Shown here in pieces: positions 14,101-29,100 of a DNA stretch of 64,000 nucleotides. Position 1 is the first letter of the stretch. Each line of letters begins with the position of its first letter. Origin of the DNA: Plecoglossus altivelis (lineage: Eukaryota > Chordata > Actinopteri > Osmeriformes > Plecoglossidae). Position numbers and translations under genes: made by a program. The notes beneath the pieces were generated by a model, which was not told the origin of the DNA, did not search any database, and was given only the letters and a program-made list of their open reading frames with translations. Location: positions 930,001 to 994,000 of the forward strand of contig BROE01000024.1 of NCBI GenBank assembly GCA_036571765.1, given 5' to 3'.

Positions 14101-17100
14101 AACTCTAAAAGTGAGTCTACAGACAATGGACGTTGTTACCCTCTAGTGTTCTCCCAATACACCAACAGCTGAATGTCCAGTCATCTGTCTCTCACACTTC
14201 TGACGTTTGAGGATGATAAAACCATTTTTGTGGTCATTTCTGGTGAGTATTACTGACTATAGGTGAGAAGCTGACAACCTAGTGACCTGGTGTAGTAGCC
14301 AGAGCAATTTAGAGTTCAATGAATACAGCTCCAACTGAACATCAGCTTCCTCACAAAGAAAGCAGTACAGAGGATGTACTTCCTATGGCAGCTGAAAAAT
14401 TCTACCTGCCAATAACAATGATGGTGCACTTCTACACAGCCATCACCAAGTCCATCCTCACCTCCTCCATCACCACCTGGGATGCTGCAGCCACTGCCAA
14501 GGACAAGAGCAGACTGCAGCATATCATCCGCATTGCTGAGAAGGTGATTGGCTGCAATCTGCCTACCCTGGAGGACATGCACACCTGAGGCAAGTGAGGA
14601 AGATTGTGGCCGACTCTTCCCACCTTGAACACTCTGTTCTAGCCATTCCTCTTCAGCAGAAGGCTGCGGTCCATCAGGACCAAAACATCACGACACAAAA
14701 ACAGTTTCTTCCCATCCACTTCTGGCCTCTTCAACAAAATCAAGGACTTGCAACACTTCATTTATACTTCAATTATTCACCACCTTTTTCCACAATTTAT
14801 TTTGGACTGTGCAGCCCGATTTAATCATGAAACTTTGTAACATTTTCTATTTTCTATATTATATTTATATATATTGTATCTACAACATTTAGCTCTTTAG
14901 TATATTGTTAGGACCAGATGGTTTATGGTTGTCCGCCATGGAGATAGACATGGGTCTAGACAGCTGGCCCTCTGATTTGACACACTGGACCCTATCTGAG
15001 AGGTAAATGGAAAACTAGATGAGGTAGTTAAAAACAAGACTATTGAGTCTACCAAGAACAATAGAACGGTTAACAGAGATAAAGGCCTTGGACAGGCCAA
15101 TGAAGACATTTAACAGTAGTGTTTTTTTATTTTTAAATCAGAGTTATTGAGGTGAAATAGCCTAGAGCTTTTTCCAGGTGTTTCATGTGTTTTATCATTA
15201 GGTAATAAAACACATAGGAACAGTCAAGAAAGTAGGGCCTGCATAGATGAAAAGTGATCATTTTTACTTGGCCAAATGACCCCTCTCAGTGCTTCTTAAC
15301 TAACACAAAACACGATTAGATAAAAACAATATAAAGTAGTTAACCGGCCAAATCCTTCCTTGGGGTACCAATCCAAACTCAATGCTTTAATGGATAGCCA
15401 CTTGCCTGCCCTTTAGCAATCTCTGGATTTGGCATTGGCAGAGAGGGGACAGATGGATAGATCAGTGTGTCTTCCCACCTTCCCAACAGCCAACTAGCCC
15501 TACTCCACAGGCAGCAGTCAGTCAGAACTCGTTGGCATGGTATTGTTCAGTGAGATTCACCATGACGACAGCTCATAGGGAGCCCCCCCCCCTCCCCCAA
15601 AACATTTCCCCTGTGTGCCTCAATTAGCATCATAATTACAGTGTTTGTAATGCTTAGGCATATGTGTATACATATGTGCTTAGTAAGACCAATAAGGATG
15701 TGAAGTCTTACCATTGGCTTTATCCACAAAGGCACCTTGAGGGGAGTCCGGAACACCCTTCCACACGGTGATTGGTTTTGGGTAACCAGGGTCCATTGTC
15801 CTTGTTTCCTCACTGTATCTCCAGTACCTGGATGTTGATCCCACAGTTACATTATTGATTCAAGAATACACACATACAAACGCTTGCACAAACACAAAAG
15901 AAAAGAAGAAAGATACAGAGATATACACGGCATACCTGTCCCCTTTAAAAAAGTAGGTTTTGGCCACATCCTCCCACCAAAGAGCTGTCTCAATGCTGAG
16001 GGTGGGCATACCATGGCCGAACATAGTGATGTCTTGAGGATAGCCAGATTGCAGCATTGTGTCCTTGAACACCCAGAACTGCTTCCCTATACAACCACAA
16101 AGACACAAAAGTGTTTAGACACAGATGTACAGTAGAACACACATGCATCGAACTATGGATAGCATTTTGTTTATCTTAATCATATACATGAGTAACAGTG
16201 GTGATATCATAAGTAAAATAAAATAACACTGATAAATAACACAAATTTTAAATTAACTTACTACAGACCCAAACAAGCAGAACTCCTATGACTCATGGCA
16301 CATTATTTATAGTTTAAGGCATACAGTATATTTCACTGGCTTCCTATTTGGTTGCAAAACTGTTACATCTCTCTCTCTCTGATTGGCTAGGTCAGCTCCT
16401 GGGTATATTTATATATGATATCGATAAAGGTCAGAATCACAATAACACTAGTGATTAGTGTTATTAGTGATTAGTAATATTAGTGATTAGATTACTAGTG
16501 ATTATTACACTAGTAACACTTAGTTGCTATCTTGTATGTAGTGAAGGAATAATCTTGGTAAAGTGAAAAGCAAATACAGAAGAGCAATTTAATAAAATCA
16601 AATATGATTATTTTAAGGTTAATCACTGCATTTTTTAAAGGTTAAACACTGCATTTTTTTGACTCCACGAAAAGATTTCCTATCACTGAGTGGCGGGTCT
16701 TAGGAGGATAATGAATCATACAAATTATGTTTACAGTAAAATAAAAAGGCGATGATGAGTAACAAATGAGTTTGTAAAGAGTAATGGTAAGGAAGGCAAA
16801 TGCTGTTTCTTCTCCAAAGGTAACTCCTGTCTTTTTTGTCTCATTCTCAGAATTCTACAACACAAGTTCCAAGTATTTACACCTCCACTCTAATTTCTTT
16901 TAACAGCACTAAGATGGGTTGACAAAATATTGGTTGTATGAAGGATAAAGTAGCAAATATTTCAGATCTAAGAATTTTTTTTTGACTTAAACTTCCTTAT
17001 GTTGTACAACCTATATATTTTTAAACCCTGATGCTTTGGTGTTAGCGCCCAACTCCCACAGTGTTTGGTCATCTCCTGCTATCTCTTGACAAAGTATAAC

Positions 17101-20100
17101 ATCATGTAACAGCCGTGATTCTCAATCAATCTGGGCATTTTGCCTACAACAACAGTGGTCCTTCCTCCCCCCATGGACCCCACAGACTGTTCGCACACAT
17201 AGGCCTACATATGCACCATACTAAATCATAATGTTTAAAAAACCCTAACATTGACCCTGGGGCATGGATGTTTAGGAGAATGTGTGCATGTATATGTGTA
17301 TGTTTCTTGAGAGAGACAGGCAGCACAAAGAGGATGTATATTGCATCAGGATATTATTCAATTTCATTTTTTCTGCATTTTGTTATATTACCGTCTTATT
17401 CTAAAATTTGTTCAATATTCTTTTCCCTCCAAATTCAACACAAAGTGACAAAAGTCACTTAATAATGACAACGTGCAAAAAGTGTTTCTATTTTTATAGA
17501 TATGCAAAAAAATTACCAACAAAAATACATGTAAAATGTACAGTATATAAGTATTCACAACCTTTGCCAAGACACTCAAAATTTTGTTAAAATTTTGAAA
17601 AGTTTGAATTGTCTGTAGACCTCCGAAACAGGACTGTATGAAGGCACAGATCTGGGTAAGGGTACAGAAACATGTCTGCAGTATTGAATGAGCACAGTCG
17701 CCTATGTCATCTGTAAATCAAAGGAGTTTGAAATCACCAGGACTAGAGTTGTCTGCCCGGCCAAACTGATTGATCAGAAGGCCCTTAGTCAGGGAGGTGA
17801 CCAAGAGCCTGATTTTCACTCTGACAGAGCTCCAGCATTGCTCTGTGAAGGGAAGAGAACCTTCCGGCAGGGCAACCATCTCGGCAGTACTTCATCAATT
17901 AGGCCTGTATGGTAGAGCGGACAGACAGTAGCCACTCCTCAGTTAAGGGCACAAGACAGAAAATTCTCTGGTCTGATGAAAAAAAGTAGGAACACTGGCC
18001 CGATTGCCAAGAGTCATGTCGGAAAGGAAGGAAGCCAGGCATTGCTTGTCAGCTTGGGAAGTCGTGGCCTAATGGTTAGGGAGTCGGGTTTGTAACCTGC
18101 AAGTTGCTGGTTCGATTCTAGCATCGGATGATCATCAATACACACCATAGCGAACCAAATGAAATACATGCACCCAAGTTACCCAGCAAAACAAACTCAT
18201 TTGTACACAAACCAACAATGGATGTGCTTACCTTTGAAGAAGACAAACTTGCCTTCGCTGTTCTCATAAACGGCATCAATCTTAGCAGGTAGACCCCTCC
18301 AGAAGACACTGATGAGCATGGGATAGCCTGGCATCACTGCATTGTCACGAACCCTCCAGAACCAGTGGTCCTTACAAAAGGCAGCAAATCGGGATAAGAA
18401 TAAAAAGGTTAGGGTTAGGTTCCGGTCATTTCACCGCAGTGCTGAGAAATATACATACACTCACTAGCCCTTATTAGATACACTTTGCTAGTACCAGGTT
18501 GGACCCCCTTTTACCTTTAGAACTGCCTCAATTAAACATTGAATACTTTCAACAAGGTGCTGAAAACATTCCTCTGAGATTTTAGTCCATATTGAAATGA
18601 TAGCATCAGGCAGTTATTGCAGATTTGTCAGTTGCCCATCCGTGATGCGTATCTCCCATTTTACCATATCTGACTGTGAAGGCCAGTCAACCCATTGTCA
18701 TGTTCAAGATAAAGTTTGAGATTATTTGAGCTTTGTGACATGGTACATTATGCTGCTGGAAGTAGCCATCAGACGATGGGTGCACTGTGGTCATAAAGGA
18801 ATGAACATGGTTTGCCATAATACTTATGTAGGAAGTTGCTTTTCAACGATGCTCAAGTGATACTATGAGGACCAAAGTGTGCCAAGAAAATATCACCCAC
18901 ACCATTACACCACAAGCCTGAACCACTGATACAAAGCAGGATGGATCCATGCTTTCATGTTGTTTACGTGAAATTATAACCCTACCATGTGAATGTCAAA
19001 GCTGAAATCAGGACTAATCAACGTTTTTTCAATCTTCTATTGCCCAATTTTGGTGAGCCTGTGCAAATTGTGCAATGATCAACTGCGATGAACTGATCAT
19101 ACAAAGAACTTTGTCACGTACATGTACACTGATTGGATTGGCAGATGTTAGAACTATCCTGTAACCTAAGTCCTAATATCACTGAATTCAACCCAAAATC
19201 AACTAGTGAGCTGTCTTTTGATAGATGGTTCACAAAGATCTTTGTCACTTACCATTGGTATTAATAATTGGATTAATAGAGATGACTAATTATACAGTTA
19301 CTGCACAAATTCCACCACATAGTAATGCACTCGAAAGGAAAGGTAGTATCCAATTTTGTTATACAATGTACAATGACAATAAAGATAAAAAAGTGTTAGC
19401 TTAGTCCTGGCCAGCTAACAGTATCCAAGTAAACAAGAAAGCATATGTCATGGCTTCCAAATGATGGAGGGGATAGAGAGATTTAAGCCACATGATAGTG
19501 TGCATTATCATCCTCTGTGTAGTGCACAAGTGCTATTTGCAAGACTAAAGAAGCCCACAATACAACAGACCTGATATATTGCACACCACATTAAAATTAT
19601 TCTCGTTATTTTTCGTACAAGTGGTTTAGTATGTGTAGAATAAGGGTGATTTAGAAAACAAAATGCCTATGCATATGATTCAGCCATGATTCTTTCTGTG
19701 TTTGGTTTGGAGATACAGACAAAGGCCTTTTTCCCTTTCCTTTTATAACCATTTTTTCAGTCAACCCCACATTGGATTTCAAAAATTGAGGTCTATACAA
19801 ATGTTAGACGGTATAGTAGTTATATTCAAAGTACAGTTTGGGAATTAAATCACGTAGTGTAGAATATAACTGATGACAAGGCCATTTGGGGGAGGGAGCA
19901 ACACTACACTCATGTGCTGCTCCTCCTTCTTACACTAACATAACCTAGAAATGTCTCTCACTCTGATTTTACTCTGTGATTTAACCACTAATTTATCATA
20001 TCTGAAAGGAAATTCATATCCTGCGAGACAAAAAGAATGGCATGTAATGCTACCAATGTGAATTTAGCAGTGTAGCCAAGTACTAAATGAGTAAGTGGGC

Positions 20101-23100
20101 TCACCTTGAACACAAACATTTCTCTCCTGAGTATGGCTAGAGTGTTGAAGCTCCCATTGCATATATTAGGCTTGGCGTTGGGGTGTGAGGGTCGGTCCCC
20201 TGAGGGAATCCTGGGGGGGTGTGTCTGGCGATCAGGCTTACGGGGGTCAGAGGGGGGCCGGGCCCGGGGTGGAGGTACTGTGGGTAGAGGCTTGGTTGGC
20301 TGGGGGATCTTGTCTGGGGGACCTGTAAAAATATTCTTATTTATTATAACATCTTCATACAGTATATATATAGGTCTTGAGGAGACATCCCCCACAGACT
20401 GCTACATCTAGAACCACTGATGGAACTGTCTGTAAGTGTATTTTAGCCTGGGGTCTTAAGAACATCTGAGCAATGCATTCTCATGCACCAATTTTCATCA
20501 TGACACCACCTCCCAACACATCCATAACCCGTGTGACTTATTTTATGAGACTTTGTAGAATCAATGCAAATACCAAAAAATATTAAATACCCATCAAAAA
20601 GGCTGCGTGACCTAAGTGGTAGCTTAACATCACAACGTCAGCACACATTAAAAACAACACATATCTACGACACTCTACTAACGCACACTGGCGGCGAAGC
20701 GCCACAAAGTGCCACGATTGGCTACAACTGGAGGAAGGCTGTTCACACAAGACACAAATTTCTCATTGCCGGTCACCAAGCCTTCCACCTCAGACCTCTC
20801 TTTTTTCACATGTAACTCCGACAACCTACAAAAACACGGAAAATAAACAGGGCATAGGCTATATTTAGAAAATGTGTTATTCCAACAGCCGCCACAACAG
20901 AATCCCAGCATTAATCCTTTAGGTTGTCTTTGTAAAATTGGTGCTAGGGGTAATACGACTCCCTGTGCTTTTCAACTTTCAAGAATTAATTGGATGCCGT
21001 TCATCTCCTTGAATTTCCCAAATCGACTTGGGGGTGTGCACCGCGTGAAAACTCATTTCTTTCTGCCAACAGACATACCGTTTAGAAACAACTGTGGACA
21101 TGCTAGCTCAACAGATCGGTACGTTTATTTTCAATCGTTTTTATCAGGATAATCACATGAAATTGCCGTTTATTAACAACGTTACAATTGTATATACACT
21201 CACCTTAAGGATTATTAGGAACACCATACAAATACTGTGTTTGACCCCCTTTCACCTTCAGAACTGCCTTAATTCTACGTGGCATTGAATCAACAAGGTG
21301 CTGAAAGCATTCTTTAGAAATATAGGCCCATATTGATAGGATAGCATCTAGCAGTGGATGGAGATTTGTGGGATGCACATCCCACATCCGCGTAAGAACT
21401 ATTTCTATGCGTGCTTGATAAATAAGGGCCCTGTCCTCTATCTTAAAACCTTATCGAAATCTTATAGAAGAAAATGAATGTTAAGTAAGAAATTGAAGAA
21501 CAAAGGGAATTTTGATGTTGTGTCCAGACCGTTCTCTCAGATGGAAACACACAAATGAGGTAAGCAGATGGCTACTCATGTGTGTCCATGCATATATATG
21601 CATATGCACTAACACAAGGACACAAGGGGGAAGTCGTGGCCTAATGGTTAAGGAGTCGGGCTTGTAACCTGCAAGTTGCTGGCTCGATTCTCGCACCGGC
21701 AGGAATTGAAGGTGGGGATTGTGAATAAACAGCACTCTCTCTGCCTTCAAAACCATGACTGAGGTGCCCTTGAGCAAGGCACTGAACCCCCAATTGCTTC
21801 CCGGGCGCTGGAGCAATAGCTGCCCACTGCTCCGGGTGTATGTTCACTGTGTGTGCGTGCGGTTGCCCACTACTCACTGCTGTGTGTGCACTTGGATGGG
21901 TTAAATGCAGAGGTAAATTTCGAGTATGGGTAACCATACTTGACAATACGTCACTTCAAGGGAGACAACCAAGCTAAACATGGCAGGGTGTGGACCCATT
22001 CATACCCAGCTGGTGCCAGAATAATTCTATCACTGAGACTGTGCCGGAAAACACTAGTCGTATAAATTAAAAAACAAATTTTAAAGTAGTGTTGAGCATA
22101 CATACCATAGATCTTCTGGATACCTTGCAGATCGTCGTTTGGCAGTTTGAAGTTCTCTGTATCCATGTACTGGTAGAAGGGTGCCATGATGGCCGTGGGG
22201 TCGTTGGAATGTTCCAGACCCAGGGCATGACCTAGCTCGTGTACTGCCACCAAGAACAGGTCATTGCCTGAAGGAGAGAGAAAGGGAAAAACAGACAGAT
22301 TAAACTTTTACACTAATTGATACTATTTGTATGTTAAATTAACTTTACACCAAATACACCCTGATGGCAGGCAGCCATAACCCAGTCATGCTCCTTGGAG
22401 TCAAGAAAAGAGCCGAGGAGGACTGGAGACCAGGTCCACACAACAAAGCACTGGTTAGGGATTAGATTTACAGTGTCCTCAGTGCACTCTGACACGCTTT
22501 CTCTCTATTTCTCTACCAGTCTCTCAGCTATATCTACAGCACATTTGTCTCTCTCTGTTCCTCTAAGACTCTCTTCTCCCTGTCAAGCTCTCGCCATGTA
22601 TGTTCTCATGGCTTGTGTCTGAGAGTGTGTAGTTCCTTCTGAACGTATTGTTAAAAAACAAGACAGAGGATTTAGAAAGGGAGAATATTTTTTCCATAGG
22701 ATTGTTGTTGAATATATGCTTGTTCTGCAACTCTCTTACATCAACAACATTGCCATACCACTACGTAATAAATGCAATCAATCAATCAAATTCTACGACC
22801 CTGCTTTCTTGTCATTTCTTAGATATGTGCTTATCACCCAGTATTTCTACTTTTTTTAAATCACATCATTGAAGGCTATTTCCCCCAAGTTTAGTTAAAT
22901 TGCAGCCAGATGCGCATTCGGACTTGATACAATGTATGTTAATTGAACTCCATTCGGTTCAAAGGCCTGCAGTCTTATGACACCTAACTAGGCGATGTGA
23001 ACTCTGGGATACCTGAGAGTTCACGTGACCTGAGGAAGTAGGTTTCGAATTTATTACCTTATCTTTCCTGTTTGGTATTAAGTAAATCCTTGTTTGACGA

Positions 23101-26100
23101 TGACAACACAAAGGATAGTTGACCATTTGACCAGTCAACGACCTGTGGCTTTATTTTCTTCTGTTTTGGGGAGACATCAAAGAACTGTGTGACAATTGGT
23201 ATGGAGATATATTGTTTCAAGCTGTCACTGAGAAGAGTTAGCCAATCACAGAGATTGCTACATTGATTGACCATATGCAATACCATTTGTTGTATTTAAG
23301 GTAGTGTTTAAGGATGTTCGACATCACTATTACAAACAACTTGTGGCTATGACATCCTCCGTAATGACTGATCACAAAGCGTTTTGTTTAATCTCATGTA
23401 CTTATACAAGCTAAATAAATTGTATTGAATCTGCCATTCATGACTGTTCATATCTACACAGTGCTATCAGAATTTTCTTTCACAGATGAGAAGAATAATT
23501 CGGCAGATCAAGCATCGTGGCAGTGTCATTTATTTTCAACAACAAAGAAAAAACAACAGAGTGAAGCACGCTACATATGCAAAACAAAAGCAGTTTGGTC
23601 ATAATAGTGAGTAAATATATTTATGATATGCATAAATGATTAAGATAATGTGGCAGTTTTACAAAAAAAGTTTTGAGAATTAAGAATCAATTATGATCTT
23701 AGAAATGTCATTACAAAAGAAAATTAGAAATACTGGACCTGCATGACATTGTGCATCACTGATATCTTCATTGATTGCTTCATAGTGCAATAGAACAGAA
23801 ACAGAGGCCGTTTTTGATCTGCTTGTTGTGCCCCCTTTTATCAGTGTTTCAAATACTGGCAAATGGGAGGGTTAAAAATAACTTCACAAGGACACCATAT
23901 GCTCATACAAAACAGACACTCCTCCTTGACTAGCATCCAAATTACACCTCATTTCCTTCCTACTGTCTATCCATACTTTTAATCCCTCCACATTCCCTAA
24001 TTCATTCTAAGCCATCTCTATGAAAGTTTTGGATCAAGAAACAGAAACTATATCCTCACCCAGTCTTGACTCGTGTTTGGTATTGTCTCTTGTACAAAAG
24101 AAGAGGAAGTCACATTTTTTGACTACAGAAACATAGGCAACCTGATGAATCTAGAGAAAACTTGAAGAAATGAAGTGAATACACCTATCAAGCATACTAT
24201 AGAACAAATCTGGAGATTTTTCGGCAGACCACAGCTGTTCTTGTAAATCTCATTAAAAATAAACAAATGTGTTGAGCAGTAGGAAATCTTTTGTCCTGAA
24301 AGAATACAGTGATCAGGTGATTTATATGTGTGAGCTTGTGCAGCCTCACCGTAGGAGACACTGTTGGTTAGCCCTAGAAAATGTCAGTTCGTGGTAAAAA
24401 ACTAAACAAAAAGTTGATACAGAATGTAGAGTTTTTAAAAGACATGGACTTCTAAGTGTCTGTTTAGTGAAGTCAAAGGCAATGCTGTGTGCTTAGTTTG
24501 TGGAAAACAAGTCGCTGTGTTGAAAGATTACAATTTGAATCGACACTATAGGACCAAACACGCAAATACAAGAACTTCACTGATGCAGAGTAGGCATGGG
24601 TTTCTGATGGTTTACTAGTTAAACTGCAGACCCAGATGATCACCTGTCAGCTCTTCTTCGCATAAATACCTCAGACATTCAATGACAGCTCAATATACTT
24701 GTTCAAGCCCAAAACAGACTGGATTTCTCTTACTGAGTAAGAAAAACTGAACAGGAAAACATCAAAAGCACGTATGACTTTTGTATATCGTTAATAAATT
24801 GCTGGTCTTGAACATATGTTATGTATTTTTGTAAAGGTTTAACGGTGCCATGGCATGAAATTGCCACTTTATTAGGTTTTTTAAACATTCATGCGGTTCC
24901 ACTAGCCTGCTTATTGTCCCTACATGCTTCTCTTTTGTTTAGAAAATGAAATCCAAGATGAGCCAATCTGGATTTTTTCCTTCATTACCCTCATAAGGGG
25001 AAAGTTTACCCCCTTTCTCTGCTTTGCCTGCCGACAAAATCTTGCCGTCAATGACAGAATGGGTTACAACCATGCGAGCGCGATATTGGTTTTTCCTCAA
25101 GAGACATAATGTCTTGCAAATGACCAAAGTATGGCAGATAGCCCTGCCTCTCCCCTCTTCATAGAATTTAAAGCTACAGACTCATAAATGGCATGTTCTA
25201 TGGAAAGCTCATTGTGGGACTGCTTGCAGTGGCTGTAATTCTGTACCAAGACAACATTTTGTGATAGAGACTTCAGATACAGTATTAGGCGATCAATAAG
25301 GCCTATTTAAAAGCACCCAAAAAACAGCATGCCATGGGACATTTAAGGGTATATAAAAGTCAAAAGTCAAAAATAAATTCAAAGCCTTGTAGCAACATGT
25401 ATTATTAGTAACATATCAAAACTATATAATTTACAGTTTTTTTATAAAGCAATACAGTTAATATTCAGCAGAATTAAGTTCAGACTATTGGTTCGGCCAT
25501 CCACTTCTGTCCCAGTTTCTAGTGTGGCACTCCGGGAAAATTAATAGCTCACGCCTGCTATATAATAATGAAATGGAGCCAATGGAACCAATAAAACAAC
25601 AACACATATGTACACTCAAAATTTAATCTATACCATTTGTCTTTTTATCTTGACCATCTCCTCACTTTTCTATTTCTGTCCTGTATGATTTCTCTTCATC
25701 CCTCTGTCACAAAACTCAATTCTAGCTCTGAACATTTGTCTTGTACACACTAAATACTATGTTAGGTCACCCCTGCACACAAAAGAACTGTATTAATTTA
25801 TATGTATGCTGTTCTGTGTGGCAAAGTCCCTTAATTGTGATCCCTACAGTAAAACCAGTTAGTTCCACCTGCGTTCTGCATTGTTCTGCTCTTCAAACTT
25901 CCACTAGGACCATACTTTAAAGTCAATGTAGTGGCTGAGCCCTCTAAATTCAACTATTCTGACTAGAAACACTAGTTTCTAATGCCCACTGAAGTTTCAA
26001 TTTATTTGATTTTTTAAATGTCATTATAAGTCATGAAACAAAATGATTTGCAATTCTGAATTGACAGTTTAACATTACTACGGATCCCCCTAGAGAAACC

Positions 26101-29100
26101 AATACTTGAAAATGTCAAATTACTGATCATCTGATCATGCATTGCTAAATTATGACCAAAGGTTCAAAGCTACATGCATTGTAATTGTATTAATGCTCTA
26201 TTGGTGTCAAGTAGTCCTTACATATTAAATATTAGGCCTTTTTTGTCTTAGATATTGTGGGTGACTGTTACTGTCAAGAAATTAGAGTTGTTTAGTAACC
26301 TACATACACAGATACCATATGCTTTGGTGTGAAAACCCTTGATGTTTTACTGGTATTGGTACTAAGTACTGACATTTTAGCACAGTGACAACTCTAGATT
26401 GTAGTACATTATTTAATTATAGCCCTGCCCAGCCAGGGATGTAAAAGCACAGAACTAGTTCAAACCACACCAACAGCAGACTCACAATGCACCATGTATT
26501 AAGCAGGACAAAATAACTTCAGAACAGAGTTTAGCACAGGCCCATAACTAGGCAAGCAGAGGGACAAAACATGCAAGCAAAGCCATTCGGTCCCTTCTGG
26601 CAACGCTACCAAATATCCATAACATGCAGCTTGAGCAAGAACAGTCTTTACAGAGTTTTGATGGTGACCCTCCCCCTCAAAGAGTTTGGGAAAGTTTGAT
26701 TTTTCAGCTTGCCCCATTATTTATTTGGGCAAACTCTAGCGATGCTAAGCTGATAGTTGTTATCGTCTCCCTGGTTTTTGCACTATTTGAACTGTTGTAC
26801 GTCATTGCTTAACCTTCCAGTGCGAAGGACATTCCAATCATCATAAGTGATGTTTTTGGGGATATAGCAATATGTAATATTATTCAGGAGGATATTTAAC
26901 TTATTCAGAACTCTATGACAATAACTACTTTGACGATGATAATGATAACGGTAAGTTTTGTGATTCTCGTGATGAACAAAAAACTGAACACCTTTGTGTA
27001 CTTGTGCAGAAACATGGTTAATGTGTCAGTTGTACATATTGTTGTAAATGTGTTTTAATTGGTTCTTTCCTACAAAAACTGTGGATGTCCTAAATAGAAA
27101 AACAATCACATGCTTGAAAGACTCTTAAAAGGTATAATAGAAGCAATATAAATAATTATAGAAATGCACATTGTAGAAGATCGAGAGTTGGACAACAAGG
27201 GAGAAACATTCACTCATGTTTGGTCAACAAAAATAGGCCGAAGAGGGATTCAAACTCATGAGCAAAAGCTTGCAAATCAGCCTCTATCCTCTCTGCCAAA
27301 CGTACATAGACTGATGCAATCCTGTTTAACTAAACAGATCATCAAAATTATGACTAGCCCAAAGGCTGTGGCTGTATACGAACATGTGTCCGTCATGTCC
27401 TATGTGTGTTCTCCTGATTGGTTGGCCCCACCCTTTGCAGCTGTGTCTCATCTTCTCATTAGTTGTGTGTTTAGTCAGTTAGTCTATGTTGGTCTTGTGC
27501 CAGTTTGTCTTTGTGTTTCTATTAAGTGGTCCTGTGTTATCTGTTCCTGCCTTGCCTTTTTGATCCTGTGTTTGGACAGCCAGGGGCCGGAGGGTGTCTG
27601 GTTCGGGGGACACAGGATTTAATCTCTGCTATTCGCAGATGATGTTGTCCTGATGGCTCCATCGGACCGGGACCTACAGCATGCACTAGAGCGGTTTGCA
27701 GCTGAGTGTGAAGCAGCCGGGATGGGAATCAGCACCTCGAAATGAGGCCGTGGTTCTCGACCGGAAGAAGGTGGCTTGCTCCCTCCGGGTGGGTGGGGAG
27801 CCCTTGCTCCAAGTGGAGGAGTTCAAGTATCTCGGGGTCTTGTTCACGAGTAAGGGAAGGACGGAACGTGAGATTGACAGGCGGATCGGTGCAGCGGCCA
27901 CAGTGATGCGCTCTCTGTACCGGTCCGTCGTGGTGAAAAAGGAGCTGAGCCGGAAGGCAAAGCTCTCAATTTACCGGTCTATCTACGTTCCTACTCTCAC
28001 CTATGGTCATGAACTTTGGGTAATGACCGAAAGGACGAGATCGCGGATACCAGCGGTCGAAATGAGTTTTCACCGCAGGGTGGCTGGGCGCTCCCTTAGA
28101 GATAAGGTGAGGAGCTCGGTCACACGGGAGGAGCTCGGAGTAGAGCCGCTGCTCCTCCACGTCGAGAGGAGCCAGCTGAGGTGGCTTGTGCATCTGTTTC
28201 GGATGCCTCCTGGACGCCTCCCTTGGGAGGTGTTCCGGGCATGTCCTACCGGGAGGCGGCCCCGGGGAAGACCCAGGACACGCTGGAGGGACTATGTCTC
28301 TCGGCTGGCCTGGGAACGCCTCGGGATCCCCCCGGAGGAGCTGGAGGAGGTGTGCGTGGAGAAGGAAGTCTGGGCCTCCCTGCTCAGACTGCTGCCCCCG
28401 CGACCCGGCCCCGGATAAGCGGAAGACAATGGATGGATGGATGTTTGGACCTCTGACCTCCATGGATTTTGCCTACTCTGCCTTCTGCCTGCCTGTACCT
28501 TTGCGGCCAACCTCTGAATCAACCATCTGCCTGCCCAGTCTCTTTGCCGTGATAAATCAATACCTGTTTTGGAATCTACCTCCTGTGTCTGAGTCTTCCT
28601 CTGAGCATGAGCTGTGAGTGACATTCATTGCTGCCCACCATACCGTCTAATTGAGCTATTCTCAGTGTTAGGAAATATTGTAGTGAATTAATGGAAGGAA
28701 AGGAAACTGTTCCTACTGTGGCACACTGTTAAATTTGGTCAAAAGTTTAACAGTAATTCTGTGATCCTTTGACATATGAAGGTGAAAATGTGCATGGTAC
28801 TTCAGAATGATGTAATTTTTAAGCTAATAACGTTTGAAACACCACTAGCCAAAATGTTGATTTATAGACAGGCATTGTGGCAATGTGGACATTTACATAA
28901 ATACACTTTTTTCTGCCATCTTGCATTGTAATTCTTGTTCCATCTGACCCTATGTTTAGACAAATACTCTACAATTCTTTAACTAATTTTAATAAAGGCG
29001 ATTGGATTTATGGTTCATGAGGTTTTGAAGGTTGTCCCAAATTTGGCCAGTACAAGAACATCAATAAATTGGACATTATCGGTTCTTCAGGGTTTTTTGT

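Noticed and set aside
18061..18120. Possible tRNA gene
   Set aside because: A and B boxes are present but there is no paired acceptor stem, and an almost identical head belongs to the SINE at 21.6 kb.
20106..20411. 101-codon plus-strand glycine-rich frame
   Set aside because: It is the antisense of the proline-rich hinge in mmp16 exon 6.
26624..26812. 62-codon frame ending in a hydrophobic stretch, possible small membrane protein
   Set aside because: No homology recognised, no splice or promoter context, within mmp16 intron 4; chance frame.
27164..27622. A 152-codon plus-strand frame starting MHIVEDRELDNKGE
   Set aside because: It runs from unique intron DNA through low-complexity sequence into the LINE at 27578; no family resemblance, splice support or conserved motif.
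27387..28622. Older solo LTR (TG...CA) interrupted by the LINE
   Set aside because: Start TGTCC and end TGACA fit, but no flanking duplication or second copy is visible in the window; kept only as a possibility.
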